Shown here piece by piece: positions 46,038-55,542 of a DNA stretch of 64,000 nucleotides. Made by a program: the position numbers and the translations under genes. Source of the DNA: Winogradskyella sp. (GTDB taxonomy: Bacteria > Bacteroidota > Bacteroidia > Flavobacteriales > Flavobacteriaceae). Within the stretch, counting starts at the first letter, position 1. The number at the start of each line of letters is the position of its first letter. Location: assembly GCF_025210595.1 (NCBI RefSeq), contig NZ_JAOARH010000044.1:1-64000 (forward strand). Direction: 5' to 3'. The notes under the pieces were generated by a model. That model searched no databases, had not been told where the DNA came from, and saw only the letters and a program-made list of their open reading frames with translations.

Positions 46038-47237
46038 TTAGAAAATTAATAAATTGGCATCATTGTAATCTAAACCAAACCATTCAGAAACGGATTTGTT
46101 TGTTAAAATACCGTGGTAAAAATACAACCCATTTTTTAATCCTCTATCAAAACGTAAAGCATTTTCTAATCCACCATGTTCGCCAATATGTAATAAATAT
46201 GGTGTAAATATATTACTAATAGATACTGAAGCAGTTCTAGAGTATCTTGCTGGGATATTAGGAACACAATAATGAGTTACACCTTTGTATTCAAAAGTTG
46301 GATGATCGTGTGTCGTAATTTCACTAGTTTCAAAGCAACCTCCCATATCTATACTCACATCTATTATAACTGAACCTGGTTTCATGTGTTCTACCATAGT
46401 TTCTGTTATCACTATAGGAGATCGATTTGTTCCTCGTACTGCGCCAATGGCAACATCGCAACGTTTTAAAGCTTTAAGAAGGTTTTTAGGCTGCATTGTA
46501 GAGGTATAAACTGTTCTACCTAGATTGTTTTGTACGCATCGCAATTTAGTAATGGAGCTGTCAAATACTTTTACATTAGCACCAAGACCAATAGCAGAAC
46601 GTGCTGCAAATTCACCAACAGTACCTGCTCCAAGAATAAGAACTTCGGTTGGTGGAACTCCATTGATGTTTCCCATCATTAGTCCGTTACCACCATTAAC
46701 ATTAGATAAAAGCTCAGAGGCAATTAAAATTGATGCAGTACCAGCAATTTCACTAAGCGAACGTACCGCAGGATATGCACCATCATCATCCTTAATATAC
46801 TCAAAAGCTAGAGCAGTAATACGCTTTTTAGCTAAAGCTTCAAAGTAGGCTTTGCTTTGTGTTTTAATCTGCAATGCAGAAATTAATATGGTTTGTGGAT
46901 TAATGAGTGAAATTTCGTCTAAAGACGGTGGCTCTACTTTTAATATCATAGGGCAGGAGTAGACTTTAGAAGTGTCTTTAGTTACTTCTGCACCAGCTTC
47001 ACTATAATCTTTATCTTTAAAATTAGCACCTTCACCAGCACCAGATTCAAATAAAACACGATGACCATTGGCTGTTAATGCAGAAACAGCATCTGGTGTT
47101 AAACAAACACGTCTTTCTTGAAAATGTGTTTCTTTAGGAATACCAATAAAAAGTTCGCCTTTTTGTTTAAGAATCTCTAAAGTTTCTTCTTGTGGTAATA
47201 ATTGGGCTTTAGTAAATGGTGATAAAGACTTACTCAT
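46038..47237 (-). CDS. ald: Alanine dehydrogenase / transhydrogenase-alpha-like protein
   Basis: This 399-residue NAD-dependent enzyme interconverts alanine and pyruvate plus ammonia. The N-terminal substrate domain has GIPKETHFQERRVCLTPDAV, and the NAD domain has VLILGAGTVGEFAARSAIGLGANVKVFD. Further blocks are DVSIDMGGCFETS and IPARYSRTASVSISN. The first 30 residues are an extension relative to Gram-positive Ald. The family also includes the transhydrogenase alpha subunit, but no beta-subunit gene is nearby, which favours Ald. Confidence 0.9.
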   Translation of the reverse strand: MSKSLSPFTKAQLLPQEETLEILKQKGELFIGIPKETHFQERRVCLTPDAVSALTANGHRVLFESGAGEGANFKDKDYSEAGAEVTKDTSKVYSCPMILKVEPPSLDEISLINPQTILISALQIKTQSKAYFEALAKKRITALAFEYIKDDDGAYPAVRSLSEIAGTASILIASELLSNVNGGNGLMMGNINGVPPTEVLILGAGTVGEFAARSAIGLGANVKVFDSSITKLRCVQNNLGRTVYTSTMQPKNLLKALKRCDVAIGAVRGTNRSPIVITETMVEHMKPGSVIIDVSIDMGGCFETSEITTHDHPTFEYKGVTHYCVPNIPARYSRTASVSISNIFTPYLLHIGEHGGLENALRFDRGLKNGLYFYHGILTNKSVSEWFGLDYNDANLLIF

Positions 47238-47345
47238 TAAAAATAGTTAATTGATTTAGTAACTGCAAGATAATAAATCACTAGCTTGATTACTAAATTA
47301 GCTAACTTCAAATTACGAATAATATCTTAATAAATTTAATAGAAC

Positions 47346-47897
47346 CTAAAAATACTGCTTTACTTTTCCCCAAATAGTTTTAGGTTTCATCATAAATTCT
47401 TCTTCTAATTCCTCCATGGTTTTATCGTGATCATTTATCCTATAAAACATTTTAGCTCTTATTAAATAAATTGATGGAAAAATAATAGCCATAATTGGAA
47501 GAAGATAAATAATATGAAGTACATCCATATATAGTTCTTGGCTTAACGCACTAACAACTTGAAAAGTAAACATAGCTATAGGTACAATTAACGCATGATA
47601 CCACCAATGTTTACAGGTGAAGAACCAAACAATTGTTAATAATAATGGGACGACTTTCATCATTAGAACCCAAATACCTGTACTTGCGTCTTCAAAATGG
47701 TTGCTTTCATAAGTAAAAAGAAAAGTTTCCCAAACCTTAGCTTCAGGAACATATTCATATAGATAAAATAAAAAGGGAGTAGCAGCAACAATCGTTGCTA
47801 TTAAACTCCCATTTATAACTTTTCTGTTGTAACGTTTCTTATCCGTTCTTAAGTTTTTTGATTCTATCTTTTCTAACTTCTGTTGTAGTCTGTCCAT
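47346..47897 (-). CDS. Four-helix inner-membrane protein, unknown function
   Basis: This 183-residue protein has an N-terminal basic amphipathic stretch (about 1-27), four hydrophobic helices (about 30-45, 70-90, 97-115 and 125-145) and a charged cytoplasmic tail (HDKTMEELEEEFMMKPKT). I do not recognise the family. The first 20 codons overlap, in another frame, the end of a small secreted-protein gene at 47839-47982. No later ATG occurs before the second helix, so the long start is used. The overlap suggests translational coupling. Confidence 0.75.
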   Translation of the reverse strand: MDRLQQKLEKIESKNLRTDKKRYNRKVINGSLIATIVAATPFLFYLYEYVPEAKVWETFLFTYESNHFEDASTGIWVLMMKVVPLLLTIVWFFTCKHWWYHALIVPIAMFTFQVVSALSQELYMDVLHIIYLLPIMAIIFPSIYLIRAKMFYRINDHDKTMEELEEEFMMKPKTIWGKVKQYF

Positions 47898-47982
47898 CTA
47901 GGTCAATAATATTAGTTGCTTGTACAGTAAACAACATTCCTCCAAAGATAGCAACCGCTAGTACTAATTTTTTTGCTTTCAT
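47839..47982 (-). CDS. 47-residue secreted mini-protein overlapping the next gene
   Basis: This is a short open frame from ATG at 47982 to TAA at 47839. It encodes a type I signal peptide (MKAKKLVLAVAIFGGMLFTV, then QA as the cleavage site) and a mature peptide of about 25 residues (TNIIDLDGQTTTEVRKDRI plus KKLKNG). The hydrophobic core with a Lys-rich start and A-x-A-like end is hard to explain by chance. The final 59 bases are shared with the start of the membrane protein gene in a different frame. Function is unknown. Confidence 0.6.
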   Translation of the reverse strand: MKAKKLVLAVAIFGGMLFTVQATNIIDLDGQTTTEVRKDRIKKLKNG

Positions 47983-48140
47983 AATTTAAGGGATTTAATT
48001 AATTAATTTAATACAAATGTATAGCGCATACATAGGCTGTAAAAATCAATTGGTGTTAAAATCCAAGAAATTTTAAGATTTCTGTTACGGTTTTTCCGTA
48101 ATTCTAGTACTTCTTTGGTAGAATGTATGTGAAATTTTAT

Positions 48141-48605
48141 TTAAAATTTCGGTTCTGTCATAGCGTTATGTTCGGTTAAAAGTTTATTGTTTATAGTTAA
48201 TTTGAGGGATCTTTTATTGTTGTCAATATGAGTAATAGTAAGTGTTTGGGTGTGTTCTGGTAATAAGCTCTCTACACGATCTGGCCATTCTATAAATAAC
48301 CAATGCTTACTATTAAAATAATCTTCAATACCAAAATTTAAAGCTTCTTCTACAGATTCAATTCTGTAAAAGTCAAAATGAAAAACTCTATCATTCGGTA
48401 TTTTATATTCATTTACAATAGAAAACGAAGGGCTAGTGGCAACATCATCACTTTGCATGGCTTTTAATAAGGCATTTATCAAAGTTGTTTTACCTGCACC
48501 CATATTACCGTTAAATAATATCACTTTAGATTCTAAGTGTTTTAGTACATCTAAAGCTGCAGTATTGATTTCATCTAAGTGATATGTTAACTCAATGGTA
48601 TTCAC
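48141..48605 (-). CDS. tsaE: tRNA t6A biosynthesis ATPase TsaE
   Basis: This 154-residue P-loop protein of the TsaBDE complex helps make N6-threonylcarbamoyl-adenosine at position 37 of ANN-decoding tRNAs. The Walker A motif NGNMGAGKTTLINALL starts at about residue 33. The switch regions SPSFSIVNEY and FHFDFYRIESVEEALNFGIEDYF are typical. The conserved tryptophan segment WLFIEWPDRVESLLP follows. It is a normal-length single-domain TsaE, 232 bases downstream of porX on the same strand; that gap contains a hairpin but no gene. Confidence 0.94.
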   Translation of the reverse strand: MNTIELTYHLDEINTAALDVLKHLESKVILFNGNMGAGKTTLINALLKAMQSDDVATSPSFSIVNEYKIPNDRVFHFDFYRIESVEEALNFGIEDYFNSKHWLFIEWPDRVESLLPEHTQTLTITHIDNNKRSLKLTINNKLLTEHNAMTEPKF

Positions 48606-48786
48606 GCTAAAAATTGTAAATATGAGTACAATGTTAAAAAAAAAAAACTAAAAATCCTAGGAAAAAGTGTATTTCATCGGATTTTTATGCTTTTAAAAGA
48701 TGTTTAAGCAGTTGTAAATCTAAATATTTAGCATATTAAATTCACTTAAATTTATCTTTTAAAGTTGCTGATAATGAGATGTTTTT

Positions 48787-48827
48787 AATGCAGAACACCT
48801 GTTTTTATTTGGTAAGTGTTCTGCATT
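48787..48827. terminator. Hairpin just downstream of porX
   Basis: AATGCAGAACAC (48787-48798) and GTGTTCTGCATT (48816-48827) form a perfect 12-bp stem with a 17-base loop, 10 bases after the porX stop codon. It is well placed as a terminator or mRNA 3' end. On the minus strand the sequence after it is A-rich rather than T-rich, so factor-independent termination is uncertain. Confidence 0.55.
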
Positions 48828-48837
48828 GAGTTTTACT

Positions 48838-50391
48838 TTATTTAGGATCTAAGACGACAAACGGGATAATCATTTCCTCTAAGGAAACTCCACCATGCTG
48901 ATAGGTGTTTCTGTAATAACTCACATAATGGTTATAATTATTAGGATACGCCAGAAATAAATCGCCTTTTGCAAAAATAAAGGAGCTACTCATAGTTAAT
49001 GCTGGTAGATGCACAGACTTAGGGTTTTTTACAGCCAAAACATCTTTATCTTGATAAGTTAAACTTCGGCCTGTTTTGTATCTTAAATTAAGGCTTGTAT
49101 CTCTATCACCTATAACTTTAGATGGTGATTTTACATTTATAGTTCCGTGATCTGTTGTTAAAATGAGTTTAAACCCTAGCTGTTGTGATAATTGTATCAT
49201 TTCAAGCAAAGGTGAGTTTTTAAACCAACTTTGCGTTAAAGAGCGATAGGCCTTATCATTAGATGCTAGTTCTTTTACAACTTCCATTTCGGTTTTTGAG
49301 TGAGAAAGCATATCTACAAAATTATAAACTACTACACTTAAATCATTATTTTTTAAACTTCTAAAGTTTTCAACGAGTTTTTTTCCAGATTTTAAATTGG
49401 TAATTTTATGGTATTCGTATTTAATATGATTTAGCCCTAAACGTTTTAATTGTTCTCTTAAAAAATCATCTTCATGTAGGTTTTTACCACCTTCGTCAGT
49501 ATCGTTTTTCCAATATTTAGGATATAATTTTTCCATATCAGCAGGCATTAAACCAGAAAAAATAGCATTGCGCGCATATTGTGTAGCAGTAGGTAGAATA
49601 CTATAAAAAGATAATTCTGAAGATTTTTTATAATAGTTGTTTACAATAGGTTCAAAGGCTTTCCATTGATCGTAGCGTAAATTATCAATAACAATCATTA
49701 AGGTTGGTTGCTTATCACTAAGTTCTGGAACAACCTTGTCTTTGAATAGGGTATGCGACATTACAGGTGCATCAGTATCAGCATTAAACCAGTCTTCATA
49801 ATTTTTTTCAATAAATTTTCCGAATTGCAAATTGGCTTCAGTTTTTTGAGACTCTAAAATATCTGTCATACCAACATCTTCAATATCTTCAAGTTGTAAT
49901 TCCCAATAAATCAATTTTTGATATAGATCTGCCCATTCTTCATAAGAGTTTACCATAGATAAATCCATAGCAATTTTTCTAAACTCTTGCTGATAGTTAG
50001 AAGTGGTTTTTTCAGACACTAAGCGCGAATGATCCAAATTCTTTTTTAAACTCAATAAAATCTGATTTGGATTTACAGGTTTAATTAAGTAATCTGCAAT
50101 TTTGCTACCAATAGCTTCTTCCATTATATATTCTTCTTCACTCTTGGTAATCATAACAACAGGTAAGTTGGCACGACGCTCTTTTATTTCATTAAGTGTT
50201 TCTAAACCGGTAAGACCAGGCATGTTCTCATCTAAGAAAACAATATCAAAATTTGTATCGTTAATAATCTCTAGGGCTTCAGTACCGCTTTGGCATGTGG
50301 TGACATCGTATTGTTTTTTTTGTAAAAAAAGAATATGAGGCTTTAATAAATCAATTTCATCGTCTACCCAGAGAATATTTATGTTGTTCAT
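48838..50391 (-). CDS. porX: PorX: response regulator with PglZ-type effector domain
   Basis: This 517-residue protein combines a receiver domain (residues 1-120) with a PglZ/alkaline-phosphatase-superfamily effector (about 200-517). The receiver carries acidic residues D10/D11, phosphoacceptor D54 in FLDENMPG, T82 and K109-region IKP. The effector shows LMIVIDNLRYDQW, PTATQYARNAIFSG and LTTDHGTINVKSP, the metal-binding blocks. This architecture is that of PorX, which with the kinase PorY controls T9SS. Published work on PorX shows oligonucleotide phosphodiesterase activity. Its presence fits the T9SS cargo at 39102-42959. The gene is divergent from the HD hydrolase. Confidence 0.93.
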   Translation of the reverse strand: MNNINILWVDDEIDLLKPHILFLQKKQYDVTTCQSGTEALEIINDTNFDIVFLDENMPGLTGLETLNEIKERRANLPVVMITKSEEEYIMEEAIGSKIADYLIKPVNPNQILLSLKKNLDHSRLVSEKTTSNYQQEFRKIAMDLSMVNSYEEWADLYQKLIYWELQLEDIEDVGMTDILESQKTEANLQFGKFIEKNYEDWFNADTDAPVMSHTLFKDKVVPELSDKQPTLMIVIDNLRYDQWKAFEPIVNNYYKKSSELSFYSILPTATQYARNAIFSGLMPADMEKLYPKYWKNDTDEGGKNLHEDDFLREQLKRLGLNHIKYEYHKITNLKSGKKLVENFRSLKNNDLSVVVYNFVDMLSHSKTEMEVVKELASNDKAYRSLTQSWFKNSPLLEMIQLSQQLGFKLILTTDHGTINVKSPSKVIGDRDTSLNLRYKTGRSLTYQDKDVLAVKNPKSVHLPALTMSSSFIFAKGDLFLAYPNNYNHYVSYYRNTYQHGGVSLEEMIIPFVVLDPK

Positions 50392-50392
50392 G

Positions 50393-50400
50393 TATATTTG
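50393..50400 (+). promoter_or_regulatory. Candidate -7 promoter box for the HD phosphohydrolase
   Basis: TATATTTG matches TAnnTTTG and ends 25 bases before the TTG start proposed at 50426. A transcript from here would begin downstream of the ATG codons at 50381 and 50390, which is the main reason for choosing the TTG. Confidence 0.5.
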
Positions 50401-50425
50401 TTTTCTAATTAATGAATTTTCAGTT

Positions 50426-51655
50426 TTGAAGTCTAATAATAAACTTAAAATATTTAACGACCCAATTTACGGATTTATTACGATTCCTAATTCGTTAATT
50501 TTCGATCTAATTCAGCACAAATATTTTCAGAGATTAAGACGTATTACTCAAATGGGTTTGTCTTATTTAGTGTATCCAGGAGCACATCATACACGTTTTC
50601 ACCATGCGTTAGGTAGTATGCATTTAATGCAAAAAGCTGTCAATGTGCTTCGTTTTAAGGGTGTTACAATATCTAATGATGAAGAAAATGGGCTTTTAAT
50701 CGCTATTTTATTGCACGATATTGGCCATGGTCCTTTCTCTCATGCTATGGAGCATAGTATTGTTAATGACATATCTCACGAGGAAATATCGCTGCGCTTT
50801 ATGCAAGAACTCAACGAAGAGTTTAACGGAAGTTTAACGTTAGCTATTTCAATTTTTAAGGAAGAATATCCTCGGAAATTTATGTGTCAGCTTATTTCTA
50901 GTCAGCTAGACATGGATAGGGCAGATTATTTAAAACGTGATAGTTTTTACACAGGTGTTGCAGAAGGAAATATTAATAGTGAGCGTTTAATTACAATGCT
51001 TAATGTGGTCGACGATCAGTTAATTGTTGAAGAAAAAGGTATTTATAGTGTTGAAAAATTTTTAGTAGCAAGACGTTTTATGTATTGGCAAGTGTATTTG
51101 CATAAAACAGGTATTGTTGCAGAGCAATTACTTACCAGAATATTAAAACGTGCTAAAGAATTGGTACAACAAGGCGTGCAATTAAATTGTAGTGAACCGT
51201 TAAATTATTTTTTAACTTCTGAAGTTAATCTCAATAGTTTTGATTCCGACACATTGTTAATCTTCGCTAAGCTAGATGATTATGATATTCTTTCTGCGAT
51301 GAAAGAGTGGCAATACCATGATGATTTTGTACTTAAAAATTTGTGCGAAATGATTATTAATAGGGATTTATTGAAGATTAAAATGAAGAAAAAGCCAATT
51401 GAAAAACCTGAATTGATTGCTCATACAAATATGTTAATGGAAAAATACAAAATTTCTAAACCAGAAGCAGATTATTTTGTTTTTAATGGTGAGATTACCA
51501 ATGTTGCTTATCAAAATAAAAAGCAACATATTAACATTCTATTAAAGTCTGGTAAAATAAAAGATATAGTAAAAGCATCAGATCAATTAAACCTTAAAGC
51601 ATTAAGCAAACCAGTCACTAAATATTATATGTGTTATCCTAAAAAGAAAATGTAA
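50426..51655 (+). CDS. HD superfamily phosphohydrolase (dNTPase-like)
   Basis: This 409-residue metal-dependent hydrolase shows AHHTRFHHALGSMHL at 53-67, the HD pair HDIGHGPFSHAMEH from residue 97, and a later Asp ligand in SSQLDMDRADYLKRDSFYTG. The family includes SamHD1/dGTPase-like enzymes acting on nucleotides; the substrate is unknown. An in-frame ATG at 50381 overlaps porX and precedes a good -7 box, and homologous N-termini usually begin just before KLKIFNDPIYGF. The TTG at 50426 is therefore used, although that choice is not certain. It leads into the lipid A gene block. Confidence 0.88.
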   Translation: MKSNNKLKIFNDPIYGFITIPNSLIFDLIQHKYFQRLRRITQMGLSYLVYPGAHHTRFHHALGSMHLMQKAVNVLRFKGVTISNDEENGLLIAILLHDIGHGPFSHAMEHSIVNDISHEEISLRFMQELNEEFNGSLTLAISIFKEEYPRKFMCQLISSQLDMDRADYLKRDSFYTGVAEGNINSERLITMLNVVDDQLIVEEKGIYSVEKFLVARRFMYWQVYLHKTGIVAEQLLTRILKRAKELVQQGVQLNCSEPLNYFLTSEVNLNSFDSDTLLIFAKLDDYDILSAMKEWQYHDDFVLKNLCEMIINRDLLKIKMKKKPIEKPELIAHTNMLMEKYKISKPEADYFVFNGEITNVAYQNKKQHINILLKSGKIKDIVKASDQLNLKALSKPVTKYYMCYPKKKM

Positions 51656-51666
51656 TACATTTTTTC

Positions 51667-51674
51667 TATTTTTG
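51667..51674 (+). promoter_or_regulatory. Candidate -7 promoter box for the lpx block
   Basis: TATTTTTG matches TAnnTTTG and lies 32 bases upstream of the lpxD TTG start, immediately after the HD hydrolase stop. It would give the lpxD-lpxC-lpxA run its own transcript start. Confidence 0.5.
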
Positions 51675-51706
51675 CGGAAACCAACAAATTATTTAAAATT
51701 TACTAA

Positions 51707-52735
51707 TTGAAATTTACAGCAGAACAAATCGCAGGTATTCTAGAAGGTACAATAGTTGGTGATCCAAACATTGAAGTTTCTAAACTTGCAAAAATTGAAG
51801 AAGGAACTCAAGGGTCATTAACATTTTTAGCAAACCCTAAATACAAATCGTATATATATTCAACTAAGGCTTCTATTACTATTGTTAATTCAGACTTTGA
51901 GCCCGAAGAACCTTTAAATACAACTTTAATTAAAGTTGAGGATGCTTATGGTGCTTTTACAAAGTTGTTAGAGTATTACAATCAAATAAAGCTTAATAAA
52001 TCTGGAGTGGAAACTCCTAGTTTTATATCAGATTCAGCAAAAGTTGGCAATGATATATATATAGGTGCTTTTACTTATATAGGAGATAATGTAACTATCG
52101 GAGATAATGTGAAAATTTTTCCTAATTCTTACATTGGAGACAATGTAACTATTGGAGATAATACTATAGTGTTTTCTGGTGGTAAGATTTATTCAGATTG
52201 TATTATAGGGAAGAATTGTGTAATCAATTCTGGAGCAATAATAGGAGCAGATGGTTTTGGTTTTGCACCTAATGATAAAGGCGAATATTCTAAAGTACCA
52301 CAAATAGGTAATGTTATTTTAGAAGATTTTGTAGATATAGGAGCAGGTACTACAATAGATAGAGCAACATTAGGGTCTACAATTATTAGAAGAGGAGTAA
52401 AGCTAGATAATCAAATACAAATAGCACATAATGTAGAAATAGGGAAAAATACTGTTATAGCAGCTCAAACTGGTATTGCAGGTTCTACTAAAATTGGTGA
52501 AAATTGCCAGATAGGTGGACAAGTAGGTATTGTTGGGCATATTTCTATAGGAAATAATGTAAAAATACAAGCTCAGTCTGGTATAGGTAGACATGTTAAA
52601 GATAATGAAGTATTACAAGGTTCGCCAGCACTAACTTATGGAGATTATAACAAGTCTTATGTCTATTTTAAGAACTTACCTAAGATTGTTAAAAATATAA
52701 ATGAAATCGAAAAAAAAGTAGATGGCTATAATTAA
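51707..52735 (+). CDS. lpxD: UDP-3-O-(3-hydroxyacyl)glucosamine N-acyltransferase (LpxD)
   Basis: This enzyme catalyses the third step of lipid A synthesis, acylating the amine of UDP-3-O-acyl-glucosamine from acyl-ACP. The 342-residue protein has the N-terminal uridine-binding domain ([22 protein letters not shown]), then a long left-handed beta-helix of hexapeptides ([10 protein letters not shown] repeats). The GADGFGFAP segment and the catalytic His ([12 protein letters not shown]) are present. The start is a TTG at 51707, the only position giving the family N-terminus [10 protein letters not shown]. Its end overlaps lpxC/fabZ by 14 bases. Confidence 0.95.
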   Translation: MKFTAEQIAGILEGTIVGDPNIEVSKLAKIEEGTQGSLTFLANPKYKSYIYSTKASITIVNSDFEPEEPLNTTLIKVEDAYGAFTKLLEYYNQIKLNKSGVETPSFISDSAKVGNDIYIGAFTYIGDNVTIGDNVKIFPNSYIGDNVTIGDNTIVFSGGKIYSDCIIGKNCVINSGAIIGADGFGFAPNDKGEYSKVPQIGNVILEDFVDIGAGTTIDRATLGSTIIRRGVKLDNQIQIAHNVEIGKNTVIAAQTGIAGSTKIGENCQIGGQVGIVGHISIGNNVKIQAQSGIGRHVKDNEVLQGSPALTYGDYNKSYVYFKNLPKIVKNINEIEKKVDGYN

Positions 52736-54128
52736 GACAGAAATAAAGCAAAAGACCATTGAAAAAGAAGTTACACTAAAAGGTGTAGGACTTCACACAG
52801 GAGCTAATGTGACATTAGTTTTTAAACCAGGTGCAGAAAACACAGGTTTTCTGTTTGAACGTATTGATTTAGAAGGAAGCCCAAAAATAGAAGCTGATGC
52901 TAATTACGTAACAAACACACAACGTGGTACTTGTTTAGAAAAAAACGGTGTTACTATTCAAACATGTGAGCATGTTTTGGCAGCTTTAATTGGATTGGAT
53001 ATAGATAATGCTGTTATTGAATTGAATGCTTCTGAGCCACCAATAATGGATGGTTCTTCAAAGTTTTTTGTTGAAGCTATCGAAAAAGCTGGTATTGTAG
53101 AGCAAGAAGCCGTACGCGAAGAATATGTGGTTAAAGACGTAGTGTCTTATTCAGATGAAACTACAGGTAGTGAAATAATTCTTATGCCTTCTAGTTCATA
53201 TAAAATAACCACAATGGTAGATTTTGGGACTAAAGTATTAGGAACCCAAAATGCTACTATGAATTCGGTTTCTGAGTTTAAAGAAGAAATAGCAGACGCC
53301 AGAACATTTAGTTTCTTACACGAAATTGAAATGCTTCTTGAGCATGGTTTAATTAAAGGTGGTGATTTAAACAATGCCATAGTTTATGTAGATAAAGAAT
53401 TATCTCCAGAGACTATGGATAAATTAAGAGTTGCCTTTAAAAAAGATAATATTGCTGTAAAACCTAATGGTATCTTAGATAATTTAACGTTGCATCATCC
53501 TAATGAAGCGGCGCGTCATAAATTATTAGACGTTGTTGGTGACTTAGCATTAATTGGTACTCGCATAAGAGGAAAAGTTATAGCAAATAAACCAGGACAT
53601 TTTGTGAACACCCAGTTTGCTAAAAAAATGTCCAAGATTATTAAGAACGAAAGACGTAATAACGTACCACAAATAGATTTGAATTCTCCACCACTAATGG
53701 ATGTGAATCAAATTATGAATATGTTACCACATAGACAACCGTTCTTATTATTAGACAAGGTGTATGAGCTAACTGATAATCATGTTATTGGAGTTAAAAA
53801 TGTTACTATGAACGAAGAGTTCTTTAAAGGACATTTTCCAGGTGCTCCAGTAATGCCAGGCGTTTTAATTGTAGAAGCTATGGCGCAAACAGGAGGTATT
53901 TTAGTACTTAGTACAGTTCCAGACCCTGAAAATTACTTAACTTTTTTCATGAAAATGGATAACGTTAAGTTTAAACAAAAAGTAGTACCAGGTGATACGC
54001 TAATATTTAAATGTGAACTTATCACACCAATAAGACGTGGTATATGTCATATGCAAGGTTATGCCTATGCTAATGGAAAATTATGTGCAGAAGCCGAATT
54101 AATGGCTCAAATTTCAAAAGTAAAATAA
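52722..54128 (+). CDS. lpxC/fabZ: Bifunctional LpxC deacetylase / FabZ dehydratase
   Basis: This is a 468-residue fusion characteristic of Bacteroidota. Residues 1 to about 315 are LpxC, the zinc deacetylase that commits UDP-3-O-acyl-GlcNAc to lipid A. Ligands are H84 (TCEHVLAAL), H266 and D270 (RHKLLD), with the catalytic His in KPGHFVN. Residues about 330-468 are the FabZ hot-dog dehydratase, with [16 protein letters not shown] and the catalytic H371 and E385 in [20 protein letters not shown]. The fusion joins lipid A and fatty acid chain control in one polypeptide. It is coupled to lpxD and followed four bases later by lpxA. Confidence 0.97.
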   Translation: MAIIKTEIKQKTIEKEVTLKGVGLHTGANVTLVFKPGAENTGFLFERIDLEGSPKIEADANYVTNTQRGTCLEKNGVTIQTCEHVLAALIGLDIDNAVIELNASEPPIMDGSSKFFVEAIEKAGIVEQEAVREEYVVKDVVSYSDETTGSEIILMPSSSYKITTMVDFGTKVLGTQNATMNSVSEFKEEIADARTFSFLHEIEMLLEHGLIKGGDLNNAIVYVDKELSPETMDKLRVAFKKDNIAVKPNGILDNLTLHHPNEAARHKLLDVVGDLALIGTRIRGKVIANKPGHFVNTQFAKKMSKIIKNERRNNVPQIDLNSPPLMDVNQIMNMLPHRQPFLLLDKVYELTDNHVIGVKNVTMNEEFFKGHFPGAPVMPGVLIVEAMAQTGGILVLSTVPDPENYLTFFMKMDNVKFKQKVVPGDTLIFKCELITPIRRGICHMQGYAYANGKLCAEAELMAQISKVK

Positions 54129-54132
54129 GAAA

Positions 54133-54918
54133 ATGAATCAACCTTTAGCATACGTACATCCTGGAGCAAAAATAGCCAAGAATGTAGTTATTGAGCCTTT
54201 TACAACCATTCATAATAATGTGATTATAGGTGAGGGTACATGGATTGGAAGTAATGTAACCATTATGGAAGGTGCACGTATCGGAAAGAATTGCAATATA
54301 TTTCCAGGTGCTGTTATTTCTGCAATTCCACAAGACTTAAAGTATAACGATGAAGATACTACTGTAGAAATTGGAGATAATGTTACCATTAGAGAGTGTG
54401 TAACTATTAATCGTGGTACTACAGATAAAATGAAGACTGTAATTGGTGATAATTGTCTAATAATGGCTTATAGCCATATTGCACACGATTGTATTGTTGG
54501 TAATTACTGTATTTTTTCTAATAATACAACTTTAGCAGGTCACGTTACTATAGGTGATAATGTAGTGTTAGCAGGTATGGTTGCAGTACATCAATTTGCA
54601 TCTGTAGGTAACCATGCATTTGTAACAGGAGGATCTTTAGTTAGAAAAGATGTACCACCTTATGTAAAAGCAGCTCGCGAACCTTTATCTTATGTTGGTA
54701 TAAATTCTGTAGGTTTAAGACGAAGAGGGTTTAGTACCGAAAAAATAAGAGAGATACAGAACATCTATAGAATATTATATCAAAAGAATTACAATAACAC
54801 ACAAGCTTCAGAAATCATTGAAGCTGAAATGGAAGCCACTACAGAGCGTGATGAAATTCTTCAGTTTATAAAGAATTCTCATCGTGGTATTATGAAAGGG
54901 TATTTCAAATCAAATTAA
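54133..54918 (+). CDS. lpxA: UDP-GlcNAc O-acyltransferase (LpxA)
   Basis: This enzyme performs the first acylation in lipid A synthesis. The 261-residue protein is a hexapeptide beta-helix (IAKNVVIEPFTTIHNNVIIGEG onward). It has the SAIPQDLKYNDEDT loop diagnostic of LpxA, the catalytic His in AYSHIAHDCIVGN, VAVHQFASVGNHAFVTGGS, and the alpha-helical C-terminal domain (LRRRGFSTEKIREIQNIYRILY). Length and order (lpxD, lpxC/fabZ, lpxA) are standard for the phylum. Confidence 0.97.
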   Translation: MNQPLAYVHPGAKIAKNVVIEPFTTIHNNVIIGEGTWIGSNVTIMEGARIGKNCNIFPGAVISAIPQDLKYNDEDTTVEIGDNVTIRECVTINRGTTDKMKTVIGDNCLIMAYSHIAHDCIVGNYCIFSNNTTLAGHVTIGDNVVLAGMVAVHQFASVGNHAFVTGGSLVRKDVPPYVKAAREPLSYVGINSVGLRRRGFSTEKIREIQNIYRILYQKNYNNTQASEIIEAEMEATTERDEILQFIKNSHRGIMKGYFKSN

Positions 54919-54971
54919 ATTATTAAAGTTTTTTTCAAAACGACTTAACGAATAAACAACTTAACAATATT

Positions 54972-55538
54972 ATGGCAAGTACATCAGATATACGTAACGG
55001 ATTATGCATAAGATATAATCACGATATATTTAAAATTATAGAATTTCTTCATGTTAAACCAGGAAAAGGACCTGCTTTTGTAAGAACGAAATTAAAAAGT
55101 GTTACCACAGGAAAAGTGATTGATAATACTTTTTCTGCTGGTCATAAAATTGATGAAGTAAGAGTAGAAACACATAAGTTCCAGTATTTGTATAATGATG
55201 GTGACACTTATCATTTTATGAATACTTCAGATTATTCTCAAATACAACTTCAAAAAACAGTATTAGATGCACCAGATTTAATGAAAGAAGGTGAAGTGGT
55301 TACAGTATTAATTAACACCGAAGATGATTCACCATTATCTGTAGATATGCCTGCAAGTGTTATTTTAGAAGTTACTCACACTGAGCCAGGTGTTAAAGGT
55401 AATACAGCTACTAACGCTACTAAACCTGCAACTGTAGAAACAGGAGCAACTGTTAATGTACCTTTATTTATTAATGAAGGTGATAAGATTAAAATAGAAA
55501 CAGAAAAAGGAACATACAAAGAACGTATTAAAGAGTAA
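54972..55538 (+). CDS. efp: Translation elongation factor P
   Basis: EF-P relieves ribosome stalling at polyproline stretches. The 188-residue protein has the three beta-barrel domains; the loop reaching the peptidyl-transferase centre is KPGKGPAFVR, with K32 at the tip. Domain II includes DGDTYHFMNTSDYSQIQL, and domain III has SVILEVTHTEPGVKGNTATNATKPATVETG and the end KIKIETEKGTYKERI. The gene sits within the lpx block, 53 bases after lpxA. No EF-P modification gene is visible here. Confidence 0.97.
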   Translation: MASTSDIRNGLCIRYNHDIFKIIEFLHVKPGKGPAFVRTKLKSVTTGKVIDNTFSAGHKIDEVRVETHKFQYLYNDGDTYHFMNTSDYSQIQLQKTVLDAPDLMKEGEVVTVLINTEDDSPLSVDMPASVILEVTHTEPGVKGNTATNATKPATVETGATVNVPLFINEGDKIKIETEKGTYKERIKE

Positions 55539-55542
55539 TTGT

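Noticed and set aside
46525..46848. Plus-strand open frame of 107 codons inside ald
   Set aside because: It is antisense to the conserved NAD-binding domain of alanine dehydrogenase and shows no domain or signal.
48636..48647. Run of twelve A residues upstream of tsaE
   Set aside because: A homopolymer in an AT-rich non-coding gap; it may be phase-variable or a sequencing artefact, but it is not in a coding region or a recognisable promoter.
48650..48686. Inverted repeat AAAAATCC / GGATTTTT in the tsaE-porX gap
   Set aside because: Only eight bases per arm, mostly A/T, with a 21-base loop; expected by chance in such sequence.
52060..52170. Short direct DNA repeats (GGAGATAATGT-like) in lpxD
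   Set aside because: They encode successive hexapeptide turns of the beta-helix ([10 protein letters not shown]) and are explained by the protein fold.
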